From JBCCTX01 sp964468435 (GTDB lineage: Bacteria; Bacteroidota; Bacteroidia; J057): a DNA stretch of 64,000 nt. Shown here piece by piece: positions 25,424 through 34,428 of this stretch. Numbering within the stretch: the first letter of the stretch is position 1; each line of letters opens with the position of its first letter. Both the position numbers and the translations under genes were made by a program. The stretch lies in assembly GCA_964468435.1 (NCBI GenBank), contig CAYXVE010000005.1, positions 83,276 through 147,275 on the forward strand. Reading direction: 5' to 3'. Below the pieces are notes generated by a model that saw only the letters and a list, made by a program, of their open reading frames with translations, had not been told where the DNA came from and did no database searches.

Positions 25424-26329
25424 ATGAACAGAAAACTGAGACGAATACATCTGTTGATTTTATTGATGGTATTTTCCTGGAAATCAGGTATGGGACAGGA
25501 GTTTTTCTGTAGTGTGTCGATTAATTCCAGCAGGATACAGGGCGACCAGCAGGTTTTTGAAGATATACGCCGCTCAATTTCAGAATACATCAATGACTAT
25601 AAGTGGGCAGAAGATCAGTTTGAACATTTTGAACGTATACGCTGGCAACTACGTATCATCGTCAATAACCGCCCCACAGCGGATTACTTCAAATGTACAG
25701 CTAGCATAACCGTTTATAGACCAATATACGGCTCAACGGAGGAGACTGTAACGCTCCGTATCTCTGATCCTAATTTTGACTTTAATTATGTAGCCCAGCA
25801 ACAGATGCCACACGTCGATAACACGTATCAGGATAATCTTACTGCGTTGCTCAATTTTTATTCCTACATCGTTCTGGCTCTAGATTATGACAGTTTTGGT
25901 GAAAATGCAGGAGAGGTATACTATGGGAAAGCGCAGGATATTCTCAACCTGGCGACCAATTCCAATGAAAGCGGATGGAAATCTACTGATAGTCAGCAAA
26001 ACAGATACTGGCTGCTCGAGAACATGACCAATACCCGCTATAAGGCTTTTCACGAGGCTATCTATGCCTATCACAGAGAAGGACTAGACCTGATGGTAGA
26101 AGATGTCAATAAAGGCAGAACCGGAATACTAGAAGCGCTCAGGGGCTTTGCTGAGCTAAGAAGACAAAATAACCTGTTATTTCTCTTAAGAATAATCAGC
26201 GATACCAAGAAAAGTGAGTTAGTCAATATATTTAAAGGAGCACTCCCCAACCAGAAACAAGAGTTTGTCAGTATTATGGAGGAGGTAGATCCTTCCAATG
26301 CCAGCGACTACGGTAGTGTTATGAATTAA
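25424..26329 (+). CDS. porD: Type IX secretion protein PorD (DUF4835)
   Basis: 301 residues with a signal peptide ending SGMGQ. The mature start EFFCSVSINSSRIQGDQQVF, the central YRPIYGSTEETV and DPNFDFNYV blocks, DNLTALLNFYSYIVLALDYDSFG region and helical C-terminus are those of the DUF4835 family, which includes PorD, shown in Porphyromonas to be needed for type IX secretion. It lies eight bases after coaBC, so it belongs to the rpoZ-coaBC-porD unit. In many Bacteroidota recN follows; here scpA does. It supports an active T9SS matching the sorting-domain proteins in the window. Confidence 0.85.
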   Translation: MNRKLRRIHLLILLMVFSWKSGMGQEFFCSVSINSSRIQGDQQVFEDIRRSISEYINDYKWAEDQFEHFERIRWQLRIIVNNRPTADYFKCTASITVYRPIYGSTEETVTLRISDPNFDFNYVAQQQMPHVDNTYQDNLTALLNFYSYIVLALDYDSFGENAGEVYYGKAQDILNLATNSNESGWKSTDSQQNRYWLLENMTNTRYKAFHEAIYAYHREGLDLMVEDVNKGRTGILEALRGFAELRRQNNLLFLLRIISDTKKSELVNIFKGALPNQKQEFVSIMEEVDPSNASDYGSVMN

Positions 26330-26360
26330 TTATACATATTTCCCCTGAAATCAACAGCAC

Positions 26361-27128
26361 ATGTCTGATCACCTCGATGAAGGTACATACAGAATACACC
26401 TTCCTCAGTTTGAAGGTCCTTTTGATCTATTGCTGTTTTTCATAGAGCGGGATGAACTGGATATCTACGATATACCCATCTCCCAGATTACAGATGATTT
26501 TCTGGAATATATCCACACGATGCAGCAGCTAAATTTTGACCTGGCCTCAGAATTTATCCTCGTTGCCAGTACATTGATGCGAATCAAAGCCAAGATGCTC
26601 TTGCCTCGGCCTGTCATCAATGAAGCGGGGGAAGAGGTAGATCCAAGGGAAGAGTTGGTACAACGGCTACTCGAGTACAAAAGATACAAATCGGTGTTGG
26701 CCGAACTGGAGCAAATGGAACTGGCTCAGTTTGAGCGTATTGTTAGAGGATATGCGAAAAAGGAAGAAAAAAGTATTATGAATGCTAGCTCTTTTCCCGA
26801 AGAGGAGCTAATCGGAATGGATCTATACACCATCATGTGTACCTTCAAAAGAATCTGGGAGCGCTACAACGATCAAATTACCGAGCCTAAACATGTGATC
26901 CGCAAGTATCCCTACAACGTAGAATCTATCAAAACAGCGTTGTTATCCAGACTTGAAAGCCATGAACAGATCGATTTTGTTTCATTTGTCATGGAGCAAA
27001 AAGATCGGGTATTTGTAGTATTTTCCTTTCTCGCCATACTAGAAATGACACAGGTACAGAAACTGAGCATCGTATTGGGAGAAGGATATAACAATTTCTG
27101 GCTCAGAAAGAAACAAACCGCTTCATAA
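26361..27128 (+). CDS. scpA: Segregation and condensation protein A
   Basis: 255 residues of the ScpA kleisin family: FEGPFDLLLFFIERDELDIYDIPI at the N-terminus (the Smc-head contact region), a charged middle, and the winged-helix C-terminus ending in FLAILEMTQVQKLSIVLGEG. ScpA bridges the SMC heads with ScpB in the chromosome condensin complex. No scpB is in the window. It begins 31 bases after porD and could be read from the same promoter. Confidence 0.92.
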   Translation: MSDHLDEGTYRIHLPQFEGPFDLLLFFIERDELDIYDIPISQITDDFLEYIHTMQQLNFDLASEFILVASTLMRIKAKMLLPRPVINEAGEEVDPREELVQRLLEYKRYKSVLAELEQMELAQFERIVRGYAKKEEKSIMNASSFPEEELIGMDLYTIMCTFKRIWERYNDQITEPKHVIRKYPYNVESIKTALLSRLESHEQIDFVSFVMEQKDRVFVVFSFLAILEMTQVQKLSIVLGEGYNNFWLRKKQTAS

Positions 27129-27185
27129 TCGTTATTAATACAGAATATATCATTTCACCATCAATCCACTACTTGTAAACACACT

Positions 27186-27662
27186 ATGATTAAGGTACTA
27201 TTTGTCTGCTTAGGAAATATCTGCCGTTCACCGATGGCAGAAGGATTATTCACACATCACGTAAAAAATGCTGGTCTGAAAGGTGAAATCGAAATAGATA
27301 GTTGTGGGACAGGAGCCTGGCACATGGGAGAATTAGCTGATCCCAGGATGCGCGAGACAGCACAAAAACACGGGATAGAGCTCACATCAAGGGCACGGCA
27401 AATCAAACCTGAAGATTTCCAGGAATACGATTATATCCTGGCCATGGATGATAATAACTATCAGGAACTAAAGCGCATACAAGACCGGGTGCCAGACGGG
27501 AAGGCCAAATTGTATAAAATGCGGGACTTTGATCCTGAGTCAAAAGGAGCTGACGTGCCCGACCCATACTTTGGCGGACAAGAAGGATTTGAAAAAGTAT
27601 ATGAAATGCTGGATCGGTCTACCCGGAAATTTTTAAGCGTAGTATATCCCAGAGACCTTTAG
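27186..27662 (+). CDS. Low-molecular-weight protein-tyrosine phosphatase
   Basis: 158 residues. The P-loop VCLGNICRSP gives catalytic Cys8 and Arg14; the general acid Asp126 sits in DVPDPYFGG, as the family requires. It removes phosphate from tyrosine or arginine residues in the cytoplasm; in exopolysaccharide loci such enzymes oppose Wzc-type kinases, but no kinase is nearby. Its last 30 bases overlap the 3' end of the convergent DUF6508-like gene. Confidence 0.93.
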   Translation: MIKVLFVCLGNICRSPMAEGLFTHHVKNAGLKGEIEIDSCGTGAWHMGELADPRMRETAQKHGIELTSRARQIKPEDFQEYDYILAMDDNNYQELKRIQDRVPDGKAKLYKMRDFDPESKGADVPDPYFGGQEGFEKVYEMLDRSTRKFLSVVYPRDL

Positions 27663-28040
27663 GTCCTCGATCCTCTCCAAAATATATACAAACTGTTGCT
27701 GATCGAGTGCTGACTTGAGGTGTCCACTCACAAAGCGATCCCTCCGGATATGATAGGTGATCAGCTTGATCAAGTTTTCCCAGTCAGTCTGCTGAATAGC
27801 CGACAGATTTTTCATGTACAACCTTGCTGTATCTCTCCATGACATCCAGTCATATGCCTGGATAAAATTTCCGGCATACAGATCGCTGATGAATTCGTTT
27901 ACCTTGGGATGGTAAGTATAGGGATCCAACACAGCTTCACCATTGTAAGTGTACAATTCTTCCTGATTATCTTTAAAAAAAGGAAGATATTCCAATATAT
28001 TTTCTACTGCTTCAGGTTTGATGGGGGTAAAGTTGGTCAT
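27633..28040 (-). CDS. Small DUF6508-like protein
   Basis: 135 residues from ATG 28040 (the frame is open to 28109 but homologous-looking sequence begins at this Met: PEAVENILEYLPFF). Further blocks are FIQAYDWMSW in the middle and LIKLITYHIRRDRFVSGHLKSAL near the C-terminus; together these fit what I recall of the DUF6508 family, whose function is unknown. No signal or membrane segment. Its 3' end overlaps the phosphatase gene by 30 bases on the opposite strand, so the last ten codons of each constrain the other. Confidence 0.6.
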   Translation of the reverse strand: MTNFTPIKPEAVENILEYLPFFKDNQEELYTYNGEAVLDPYTYHPKVNEFISDLYAGNFIQAYDWMSWRDTARLYMKNLSAIQQTDWENLIKLITYHIRRDRFVSGHLKSALDQQQFVYILERIEDLKVSGIYYA

Positions 28041-28272
28041 TGTAATATGATTGAATTGGATCACTGTGATATTGCTCTCAAGCATAAGTAGTTCGGTATA
28101 TTTAGGCATAAATTAATACATATCGTTGATCACATGATGGATATTTTACTGACCCCCGGATTTCTTGTTACGAAATTATGCCCCTCTTATACTGGATGGC
28201 ACGTCGCATAAAGAGGTGTGTTTGAAAAATGTACTATTCATCCAACTATCCTGCTCCCCTTACCTTAATAGT

Positions 28273-28316
28273 GCCTCGCACAAGGAGGGCTGCCAGTAGG
28301 CTGGGGGGTTAGTGAA
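28273..28316 (+). repeat. Copy A of a roughly 40-bp dispersed repeat
   Basis: TCGCACAAGGAGGGCTGCC and the following AGTAGGCTGGGGGGTTAG match, at about 34 of 40 positions by eye with one indel, the reverse complement of 63802-63845. Both copies are intergenic. The G+C-rich sequence stands out from its AT-rich surroundings. Confidence 0.55.
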
Positions 28317-28344
28317 ATCCATGATCTGTCAGATGAGGGCTGTA

Positions 28345-28377
28345 AAATGACAATTTGACTTATTTAAAATGTCATTT
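28345..28377 (-). terminator. AT-rich hairpin after the Nudix gene
   Basis: AAATGACA (28345-28352) pairs with TGTCATTT (28370-28377). On the minus strand it lies about 60 bases past the Nudix stop and is followed by TTTTA. The rest of 28110-28435 holds repeat copy A and no gene. Confidence 0.35.
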
Positions 28378-28435
28378 AAAAATATACATAATATTATCGC
28401 ACAACTTATCTTTTATGAGTCTGATACATAGATTA

Positions 28436-29098
28436 TTAGGAAAGATCTTTTTGGGCGATATGTTCGAGATACAGATAGATGTGCAAAAGGCCGTTGGTAT
28501 TAGTAATAAGTTTTTTAGCTTCGTCAATGGTAGCGATATGGGTAATAATACGTTCGTGCTCGGAGATAATACCCTGTTCTTGTTGGTTATAGGCAAAAAT
28601 CTCTTCTTTTGACAACTCTACCTCACAGAAAAAGAAGTATATAGCTTCATCTGAGGTTCCTGTTGTGGGATAAAAAGGGGCATCATTTAGTAAATGTATC
28701 TGATCATGTGTAAGATCCAGGCCAGCTTCTTCTCTAGCTTCCTGTAGGGCTATCTCTACAATTGATACAGCACCATCCACCATCCCTGCTACATGTTCAT
28801 AGATGATACCTCCGTTACATATTCTCCGCTGTTTTACCAAAAGCAGGTATTTTTCCCGGGTATCTCGGTCGATCAGACAGATCAGCAGACTGACAACCTC
28901 TCCTTTTATAAAGCAAATGGGAGGAATTTTGTCTCCTTCCGGGGTTTGGGCTTCCAGCATTACCAAAGAAAACAGGGCCTCCCCCTTATTGTTGTATCTT
29001 GTATAAAGTTCTTCCGTATCCTGGATTGACAGTCCGTTTTGTTTGAGACGATTCATCCAAAGGTTAAATTTGTGCGATTGCTGCAGGATTTCTCTCAT
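28436..29098 (-). CDS. Nudix hydrolase with a variant Nudix box
   Basis: 220 residues from ATG 29098 (a GTG 8 codons upstream is the alternative). The Nudix region reads AGMVDGAVSIVEIALQEAREEAGLDL: the catalytic EExG core is intact, but the first Glu of the GX5EX7REUXEEXGU pattern is Val and the Arg is Gln. Context before it (YLLLVKQRRICNGGIIYEHVAGM) is that of ADP-sugar or nucleoside-diphosphate pyrophosphatases. Substrate unknown; the enzyme hydrolyses a nucleoside diphosphate linked to another group. Whether the altered residues reduce activity is open, since metal-binding glutamates remain. Confidence 0.82.
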   Translation of the reverse strand: MREILQQSHKFNLWMNRLKQNGLSIQDTEELYTRYNNKGEALFSLVMLEAQTPEGDKIPPICFIKGEVVSLLICLIDRDTREKYLLLVKQRRICNGGIIYEHVAGMVDGAVSIVEIALQEAREEAGLDLTHDQIHLLNDAPFYPTTGTSDEAIYFFFCEVELSKEEIFAYNQQEQGIISEHERIITHIATIDEAKKLITNTNGLLHIYLYLEHIAQKDLS

Positions 29099-29256
29099 GA
29101 TCCTAATCTTTTTATTCTTCACGTGTAACTTAGCATTTTCGTAGAGAGGAAAAAAGGGTAATGAGGAAATATTGATGTAGAAGAATTGCTAAATTGTATT
29201 ATGGGTAGATTGTATGCAGAGGAATTATTTTATTGTGAAATTGTGGTAATAAATTT

Positions 29257-30291
29257 ATGAAAAAGCTAACAAAATATTTATTTTGGATTATCCTGGTATC
29301 GGGTATTTTGGTGTACTTTTATTTTTATCGCCCCATTTTTGGTTCTAATGTCAATTTATCTGATGGACAGGAGAAAGCAGAGTTTTTTGTGCGTACGGGC
29401 ATGACCTATGATGAAGTGGGAAAAAAGCTGATGGAAGAAAATATAATAGTTAATGTTCGCAGTTTTCACAGGGTAGCTGAATACATGAATTATCCCAGAC
29501 ATGTGTATCCCGGACGCTATATCATAGAAGATGGGATGGATAACCGGAAATTAGTACGTCTGCTCAGGTCTGGTAAGCAAACACCTGTACCGTTTACTTT
29601 CGTCAAGTTTCGAACGGTAGAAGATCTTGCACGCCATGCAAGTGAACGGCTTGAGTTTTCGGAGCACGATTTGTTGGCCGTTCTCCAAAATGAATCGTTT
29701 CTCAACCGACTCGCCAAACTAAAACCTGAGACAGTACTTGCAATTTTTATCCCCAATACCTATGAAATGTACTGGAATATTTCTCCCGAAGATTTTGTAA
29801 AGCGGATGTACAAAGAATATAGAGCTTTCTGGAATGATGAACGGAACGAACAGCGCGAACAATGGAATCTGACTCGGATGGAAATCATGACGTTGGCATC
29901 TATCGTTGAAGAGGAAACCAATAAAATCGAAGAAAAGCCCACAGTAGCTGGAGTATATCTGAACAGGGTACGGAAAAACTGGAAGTTGGAAGCAGATCCT
30001 ACTTTGAAGTTTGCCGCTGGAGACTTTTCACTTAGAAGAATTCTGAACGTACATCTTGAAATTGACTCTCCGTATAATACCTACATGTATGAAGGTATCC
30101 CTCCAGGCCCTATATGTACGCCTTCGATTCCTTCGATCGAAGCCATATTGAATGGCGAGCGGCATGACTATATGTATATGTGCGCAAAAGCAGATGGCTC
30201 AGGATATCATCATTTCTCCGAGACACTCCAGGAACATCTAGCCTATGCCAGAGACTATCACCGACTTCTCAATAGCCAGGGCATCAAGTAA
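29257..30291 (+). CDS. mltG: Endolytic murein transglycosylase MltG
   Basis: 344 residues with one N-terminal membrane helix (about 5-25), a LysM-like periplasmic part (about 30-110), and the YceG catalytic domain (about 140-340). Key motifs: MTLASIVEEETNKIEEKP with the catalytic glutamate, VAGVYLNRV, LEADPTLKFAAG, SPYNTYMYEGIPPGPICTPS and the closing HHFSETLQEHLAYAR. It cuts nascent glycan strands and so sets their length. It is a single-gene unit with a strong intrinsic terminator at 30482-30526. Confidence 0.95.
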   Translation: MKKLTKYLFWIILVSGILVYFYFYRPIFGSNVNLSDGQEKAEFFVRTGMTYDEVGKKLMEENIIVNVRSFHRVAEYMNYPRHVYPGRYIIEDGMDNRKLVRLLRSGKQTPVPFTFVKFRTVEDLARHASERLEFSEHDLLAVLQNESFLNRLAKLKPETVLAIFIPNTYEMYWNISPEDFVKRMYKEYRAFWNDERNEQREQWNLTRMEIMTLASIVEEETNKIEEKPTVAGVYLNRVRKNWKLEADPTLKFAAGDFSLRRILNVHLEIDSPYNTYMYEGIPPGPICTPSIPSIEAILNGERHDYMYMCAKADGSGYHHFSETLQEHLAYARDYHRLLNSQGIK

Positions 30292-30481
30292 AACGGATCT
30301 TCCGAAATGAGCATCATGGATAAATAACGTAAATTATTATTTTTTATTTATAGTAATATCAACTCTAATAACCATTTAATCATTGGTTGTAACCATTCAT
30401 ACAAATATACTCCAACTGAAACATAATTTCCCTAAGTTTGTCTGGTGAAAGGGCAATAATCCTGGATTACAAGAGCAAGGG

Positions 30482-30526
30482 CTAGGGTTGACTCTCCCAA
30501 AAGGGATTGAGTCCCCTAGTTTTTTT
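30482..30526 (+). terminator. Strong intrinsic terminator downstream of mltG
   Basis: A three-part stem CTAGGG + GACTC + TCCC pairs with GGGA + GAGTC + CCCTAG (with two-base bulges and an AAAA loop) from 30482 to 30519, then seven T residues at 30520-30526. This is the clearest rho-independent terminator in the window. The rest of 30292-30815 contains the 30704 hairpin and no gene. Confidence 0.8.
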
Positions 30527-30703
30527 ATGGGGTAAACTCAATGATATTTTCCTGGTCAAGACCAGACCGTAGTACAGGCTGTATAAAACGTCAATTATTA
30601 GGATCTGTCGTTAAATAAAGTCCTGGACAAAGCGTTGATCAGGAAGAATAATTTATAAGTCTATAAAATTTGGCTAAGAAATTCTAAAAACAAAAATTAT
30701 TGT

Positions 30704-30730
30704 AGGGAAGTCGAATTTTGAGACTTCCTT
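30704..30730 (+). terminator. GAAGTC-family hairpin in the mltG-DUF2937 gap
   Basis: GGAAGTC (30706-30712) pairs with GACTTCC (30722-30728), extended by a G-T and an A-T pair; loop GAATTTTGA. It is the same design as the hairpins at 8168 and 33363 but is far (over 400 bases) from the preceding stop, so it may end an unseen short transcript or be a mobile palindrome. Confidence 0.45.
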
Positions 30731-30815
30731 TACGCCATAGGCATGTGAAAATAGATTAAGTGAATAGGTGGGGAATAAGTGAATCAAATAGTATATTGAG
30801 CCAAATGATAATGTT

Positions 30816-31325
30816 ATGATCAGGTTTATTGGCAGCATATTGGACAGGATACTATGTACTTCAATGGCCATTCTGTTTTCACAGGCACCAGCCTACGTGG
30901 AGCAATACGAAGCGGTATTAGCGGAGACCTCGGAAGAATTAGCGCTCGAGAGCAGGTCTATTGAAGAGCAGGCAGAAGAGAATGGAGAGTCTGTAGATGT
31001 ATTTCTGAACCGACTTGCTGCTGACTCTGATTCCCTGTTAAGTGCAGTGGGCAAGGCAAGACTTAACATGCTAGAGACACAGCGGGAGGTTTCACAAAAA
31101 CTGGATACAATCCGCCAGGTACCTGAATGGAAGCGCCCCTGGACCTTATACCAGACCTGGGACCGCAACTATGATCAGGCAGTAAATTACCGTCCCCTGA
31201 TCCCATTGAATCTCACGGGACTGATGTATAGCTTTGCCGGACTACTGACCGGTATGTTGCTGGCATATTTATTGGGTTTGCTTTTCAAGGCTATTCGTGG
31301 TAAAAAACGTAGTTCACCCACATAA
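30816..31325 (+). CDS. DUF2937-like membrane protein
   Basis: 169 residues: an N-terminal hydrophobic segment (about 3-23) with the FSQAPAYVEQYEAVL motif directly after it, a charged helical middle, a WDRNYDQAVNYRPLIPLN segment, and a C-terminal transmembrane helix (about 135-157) with a basic tail. The layout and the 'APxxxxQY' motif fit DUF2937, a family of unknown function. A VanZ-like gene follows 10 bases after the stop, so the pair is probably co-transcribed. Confidence 0.65.
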   Translation: MIRFIGSILDRILCTSMAILFSQAPAYVEQYEAVLAETSEELALESRSIEEQAEENGESVDVFLNRLAADSDSLLSAVGKARLNMLETQREVSQKLDTIRQVPEWKRPWTLYQTWDRNYDQAVNYRPLIPLNLTGLMYSFAGLLTGMLLAYLLGLLFKAIRGKKRSSPT

Positions 31326-31335
31326 TACCACTACG

Positions 31336-31812
31336 ATGATGAAGGCCAGAATATGGATAAGATGGATGACCTTGCTTGGCTGGATGGTACTTATTTTTCT
31401 ACTTTCTCATCAGGATGGAGAGGCCTCTGCTCACCTGAGTGAGAGTGTCAAGAATCACCTCAAAGCGATATTACGCTTTTTTCATCTCGCAGGCTATGGC
31501 GATGGACATAGTGAGTGGGGCTGGATTGTAAGGAAAATAGCTCATATGACTGAGTATGCTATTCTATTTGTACTTAATTTCAGAATAATCTCTTTATACA
31601 GGCCGCCTCACCAAAGCCTCTTGCTAAGCGTAGCCAGCTGCCTGGTATTTGCATTGAGCGATGAGTTTCACCAGACCTTGATACCTGGTCGTACAGGAAC
31701 CCTTGCAGATGTAGGCATCGATATGACCGGAGTACTTGTTGCATGGATTTTCTGTACGGTATGGATTTCCAAAAAACCAGCCTTTATACTGCTTTCAAAG
31801 CGTATGGAATAA
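31336..31812 (+). CDS. VanZ-family membrane protein
   Basis: About 158 residues from ATG 31336 (31339 possible; an upstream GTG overlaps the previous gene). Four hydrophobic helices with the family's conserved polar residues: WMVLIFLLSHQDG, VRKIAHMTEYAILF, and SDEFHQTLIPGRTGTLADVGIDMTGV written here as SDEFHQ followed by RTGTLADVGIDMTG. VanZ proteins give low-level teicoplanin resistance in enterococci; in Bacteroidota the role is unknown and probably concerns the envelope. Confidence 0.85.
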   Translation: MMKARIWIRWMTLLGWMVLIFLLSHQDGEASAHLSESVKNHLKAILRFFHLAGYGDGHSEWGWIVRKIAHMTEYAILFVLNFRIISLYRPPHQSLLLSVASCLVFALSDEFHQTLIPGRTGTLADVGIDMTGVLVAWIFCTVWISKKPAFILLSKRME

Positions 31813-31903
31813 AAGGATTTTTATGTTAGCTTTACCGTTAGGAGTAGCATTGAAGCACTTCCCAGAGAGATACACCCAGCATTTATAAAAAATCTAGCTC
31901 TTG

Positions 31904-31911
31904 TAACTTTG
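31904..31911 (+). promoter_or_regulatory. TAnnTTTG promoter element before the E2 gene
   Basis: TAACTTTG matches the -7 consensus exactly and would give a leader of about 80 bases for the gene at 31998. No good -33 TTG is visible. Confidence 0.35.
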
Positions 31912-31997
31912 GATAGATAATTTAGTAAATACAGACCATAAACCTAGACATTATTCCATGTTTGTACAACAGTAACTGATCTAAAAACATATATTCC

Positions 31998-33266
31998 ATG
32001 ATCGTAGAAGTTAAAGTTCCCAGCCCCGGAGAATCCATTACCGAAGTAGAAATAGAAACCTGGTTGGTCGAAAGCGGCACCCATGTAGAAATGGACGCTG
32101 AAATTGCAGAGATCAACTCGGATAAAGCTACACTTACCGTTAACGCTGAGTCTGCCGGCACCATTGAAATTCTTGCAAACGAAGGAGATGTAGTTGAGGT
32201 GGGTCAGATTATTGCAAAGATCGACACAGAAGGAGAAGGATCAGCACCAGCTCCTGAACCGAAAGAAGAAGAAAAAGAAGCTGCTACAGCTGATAGTACA
32301 CTTGCTCCAGCTAATGGAGATCAAAGTGAAAGCTATGCTAAAGGTGTTGCATCTGTCTCAGCTGAAAAAATGATGAAAGAGAAAGGGATTGATCCCAATC
32401 GGGTTTCAGGAACTGGTAGAGGAGGAAGAGTCACAAAAACCGATGTAGTCAATTACAAACCTGCGAGGCAAGAGCCAACACCTCAGAAAGCAGCTCCCAA
32501 AGAGCAACAACAACCCAAAGAATCCCGTCCAATCCCTGAAATGCCTATGGTGAGTAATGGACATGAGCGGGCGGAAAGTAGAGAAAAGATGAGCACCCTA
32601 AGACGTAAAATTGCACAGCGTCTGGTGTTCGTCAAAAATGAAACTGCTATGCTTACCACCTTCAATGAGGTGGACATGAAAGCAATCATGGACATGAGAA
32701 AGCAGTATAAAGAGAAGTTTAAAGAAACCCATGGTGTGGGACTAGGCTTTATGTCTTTTTTTACTAAGGCATGTAGTATGGCATTGATGGAATTCAAGGC
32801 TGTAAATGCCCGTATTGAGGATCAGGAGATTGTTTACAACAACTTTGTGGATATGAGCATTGCCGTAAGTACTGATCGCGGATTGGTCGTACCCGTTATC
32901 CGGGATGCTCATATGATGAGCTTTAATGAAATTGAGCAGGCAGTTTTGCACTACGCACTCAAAGCCAAAGACAACAAAATCTCTATCGAGGATATGACAG
33001 GTGGGACATTTACCATTACTAATGGCGGGATCTTTGGTTCTATGCTTTCTACTCCGATTATCAATCCCCCGCAGTCGGCTATCCTGGGTATGCATAATAT
33101 CGTACAAAGACCTGTCGCAATCAACGGTGCCGTAGAAATACGTCCAATCATGTATGTAGCACTTTCTTACGATCACCGCATCATCGATGGAAAAGAGGCC
33201 GTAAGCTTCCTGGTGAGCGTGAAAGAACGCTTGGAAGACCCTTCCAGAATCTTGCTCAATATCTAA
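31998..33266 (+). CDS. sucB: Dihydrolipoamide acyltransferase (E2) of 2-oxoglutarate dehydrogenase
   Basis: 422 residues in the classic E2 order: lipoyl domain (1-78) with the modified Lys43 in EINSDKATL; a Pro/Ala/Glu linker; peripheral E3-binding domain (about 112-150, VSAEKMMKEKGIDPNRVSGT); second linker; and catalytic domain (about 195-422) with SYDHRIIDGKE giving His393 and Asp397. The PSPGESITEVEI start favours the succinyltransferase (SucB/OdhB) over pyruvate dehydrogenase E2. It transfers succinyl from lipoamide to CoA in the citric acid cycle. The E1 gene sucA, usually adjacent, is not in the window. Confidence 0.92.
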   Translation: MIVEVKVPSPGESITEVEIETWLVESGTHVEMDAEIAEINSDKATLTVNAESAGTIEILANEGDVVEVGQIIAKIDTEGEGSAPAPEPKEEEKEAATADSTLAPANGDQSESYAKGVASVSAEKMMKEKGIDPNRVSGTGRGGRVTKTDVVNYKPARQEPTPQKAAPKEQQQPKESRPIPEMPMVSNGHERAESREKMSTLRRKIAQRLVFVKNETAMLTTFNEVDMKAIMDMRKQYKEKFKETHGVGLGFMSFFTKACSMALMEFKAVNARIEDQEIVYNNFVDMSIAVSTDRGLVVPVIRDAHMMSFNEIEQAVLHYALKAKDNKISIEDMTGGTFTITNGGIFGSMLSTPIINPPQSAILGMHNIVQRPVAINGAVEIRPIMYVALSYDHRIIDGKEAVSFLVSVKERLEDPSRILLNI

Positions 33267-33362
33267 AAAATGGAATATTCGATGATTACATAATTTAGGA
33301 TTTACATATATTGAAAGGGAATAATTAAACGCTAAGCCAAAAATCCCGACAGAAACTATATG

Positions 33363-33394
33363 AAGAGGAAGTCAGCTTTTCAAGACTTCCTCTT
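33363..33394 (+). terminator. 3'-end hairpin after sucB, GAAGTC family
   Basis: AAGAGGAAGTC (33363-33373) pairs perfectly over 11 bp with 33384-33394, loop AGCTTTTCAA. It lies 96 bases after the sucB stop and is the longest member of the hairpin family. Confidence 0.6.
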
Positions 33395-33506
33395 ACTCCT
33401 ATCATAAACCAATCTTACATTTCTTCCAACCATTCATGCTTTTTATCGAATCGTTTTCTGGTAGCTTTTGCTATATTACTCAAAAAAGAGTTAACCCTCG
33501 TTTTGT

Positions 33507-34424
33507 ATGGATTCCCAGCTCACAGAACCTTTAACCATAGAACATACCCAATGTCCCGTATGCAGTAGCCAAAGTATACAGTTTGTATTTGCTGCCAGGG
33601 ATTATACTGTTTCTCAGGAACATTTTCAGATCTGGCAATGCAATGACTGTAATCTGAGGTTTACCCAGCATGTTCCCGCAGAGTCCGAGATTGGTAAATA
33701 CTATCAGTCAGAAGACTATATTTCCCACTCCAATACTCAGAGAGGAATCATCAATTTCCTATATCAGAAAGTCCGCAATATCACAATCAAACGCAAAGCT
33801 GACCTCGTCAAGGATGTCGTTTCCAAAGATAGGGGGACTATTCTGGATATAGGCTGTGGCACCGGTGAATTTCTCAATAAAATGAATCAGCTCGAATGGG
33901 AAGTACTAGGACTTGAACCCGAAGCTAGTGCTCGAGAGTTTGCCAAAGACAATTATAATCTATTAGTAGAACCTCCAGAGCGTCTCTTCGATATCTCCAA
34001 GGGTTACTTCGATGTGATCACGATGTGGCACGTACTAGAGCATGTTCACGAGCTTCATGCCGTTTTGGATGTTATTCCCAATATTCTGAAAGAAAAAGGT
34101 AAGCTGATCATAGCTGTACCCAACTATCAATCCAGGGATGCCTCTATCTATCAGAATCAGTGGGCTGCTTATGATGTTCCCAGGCACCTGTATCACTTTA
34201 GCCCACAGTCTATGGAAATTCTTCTCAATAAGCATGGTTGTGAGCTACTGGATATGCTTCCTATGCCATTTGATGCATTTTATGTCAGCCTGCTAAGCGA
34301 AAAATATACACATGGGAAACCTAAGCTTTTCAAGGGATTCTGGCAGGGATTTCGCTCCTGGCTCAATTCCCGTGGCCGGGTGGAACAATGTAGTTCCGTG
34401 ATGTATATCAGCGAAGCCAGGTAA
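33507..34424 (+). CDS. Class I SAM-dependent methyltransferase with N-terminal zinc-ribbon
   Basis: 305 residues. Residues 14-50 have two CxxC pairs (CPVCSS and CNDCNL), a likely zinc ribbon. The methyltransferase core follows: TILDIGCGTGEFL (SAM-binding motif I, about 110-122), YFDVITMWHVLEHVHE (motif post-II to III) and LKEKGKLIIAVPNYQS. This architecture is common in sugar or lipid methyltransferases of surface-polysaccharide loci. The stop lies four bases from the stop of the convergent BNR-repeat gene. The acceptor is unknown. Confidence 0.82.
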   Translation: MDSQLTEPLTIEHTQCPVCSSQSIQFVFAARDYTVSQEHFQIWQCNDCNLRFTQHVPAESEIGKYYQSEDYISHSNTQRGIINFLYQKVRNITIKRKADLVKDVVSKDRGTILDIGCGTGEFLNKMNQLEWEVLGLEPEASAREFAKDNYNLLVEPPERLFDISKGYFDVITMWHVLEHVHELHAVLDVIPNILKEKGKLIIAVPNYQSRDASIYQNQWAAYDVPRHLYHFSPQSMEILLNKHGCELLDMLPMPFDAFYVSLLSEKYTHGKPKLFKGFWQGFRSWLNSRGRVEQCSSVMYISEAR

Positions 34425-34428
34425 TGGA

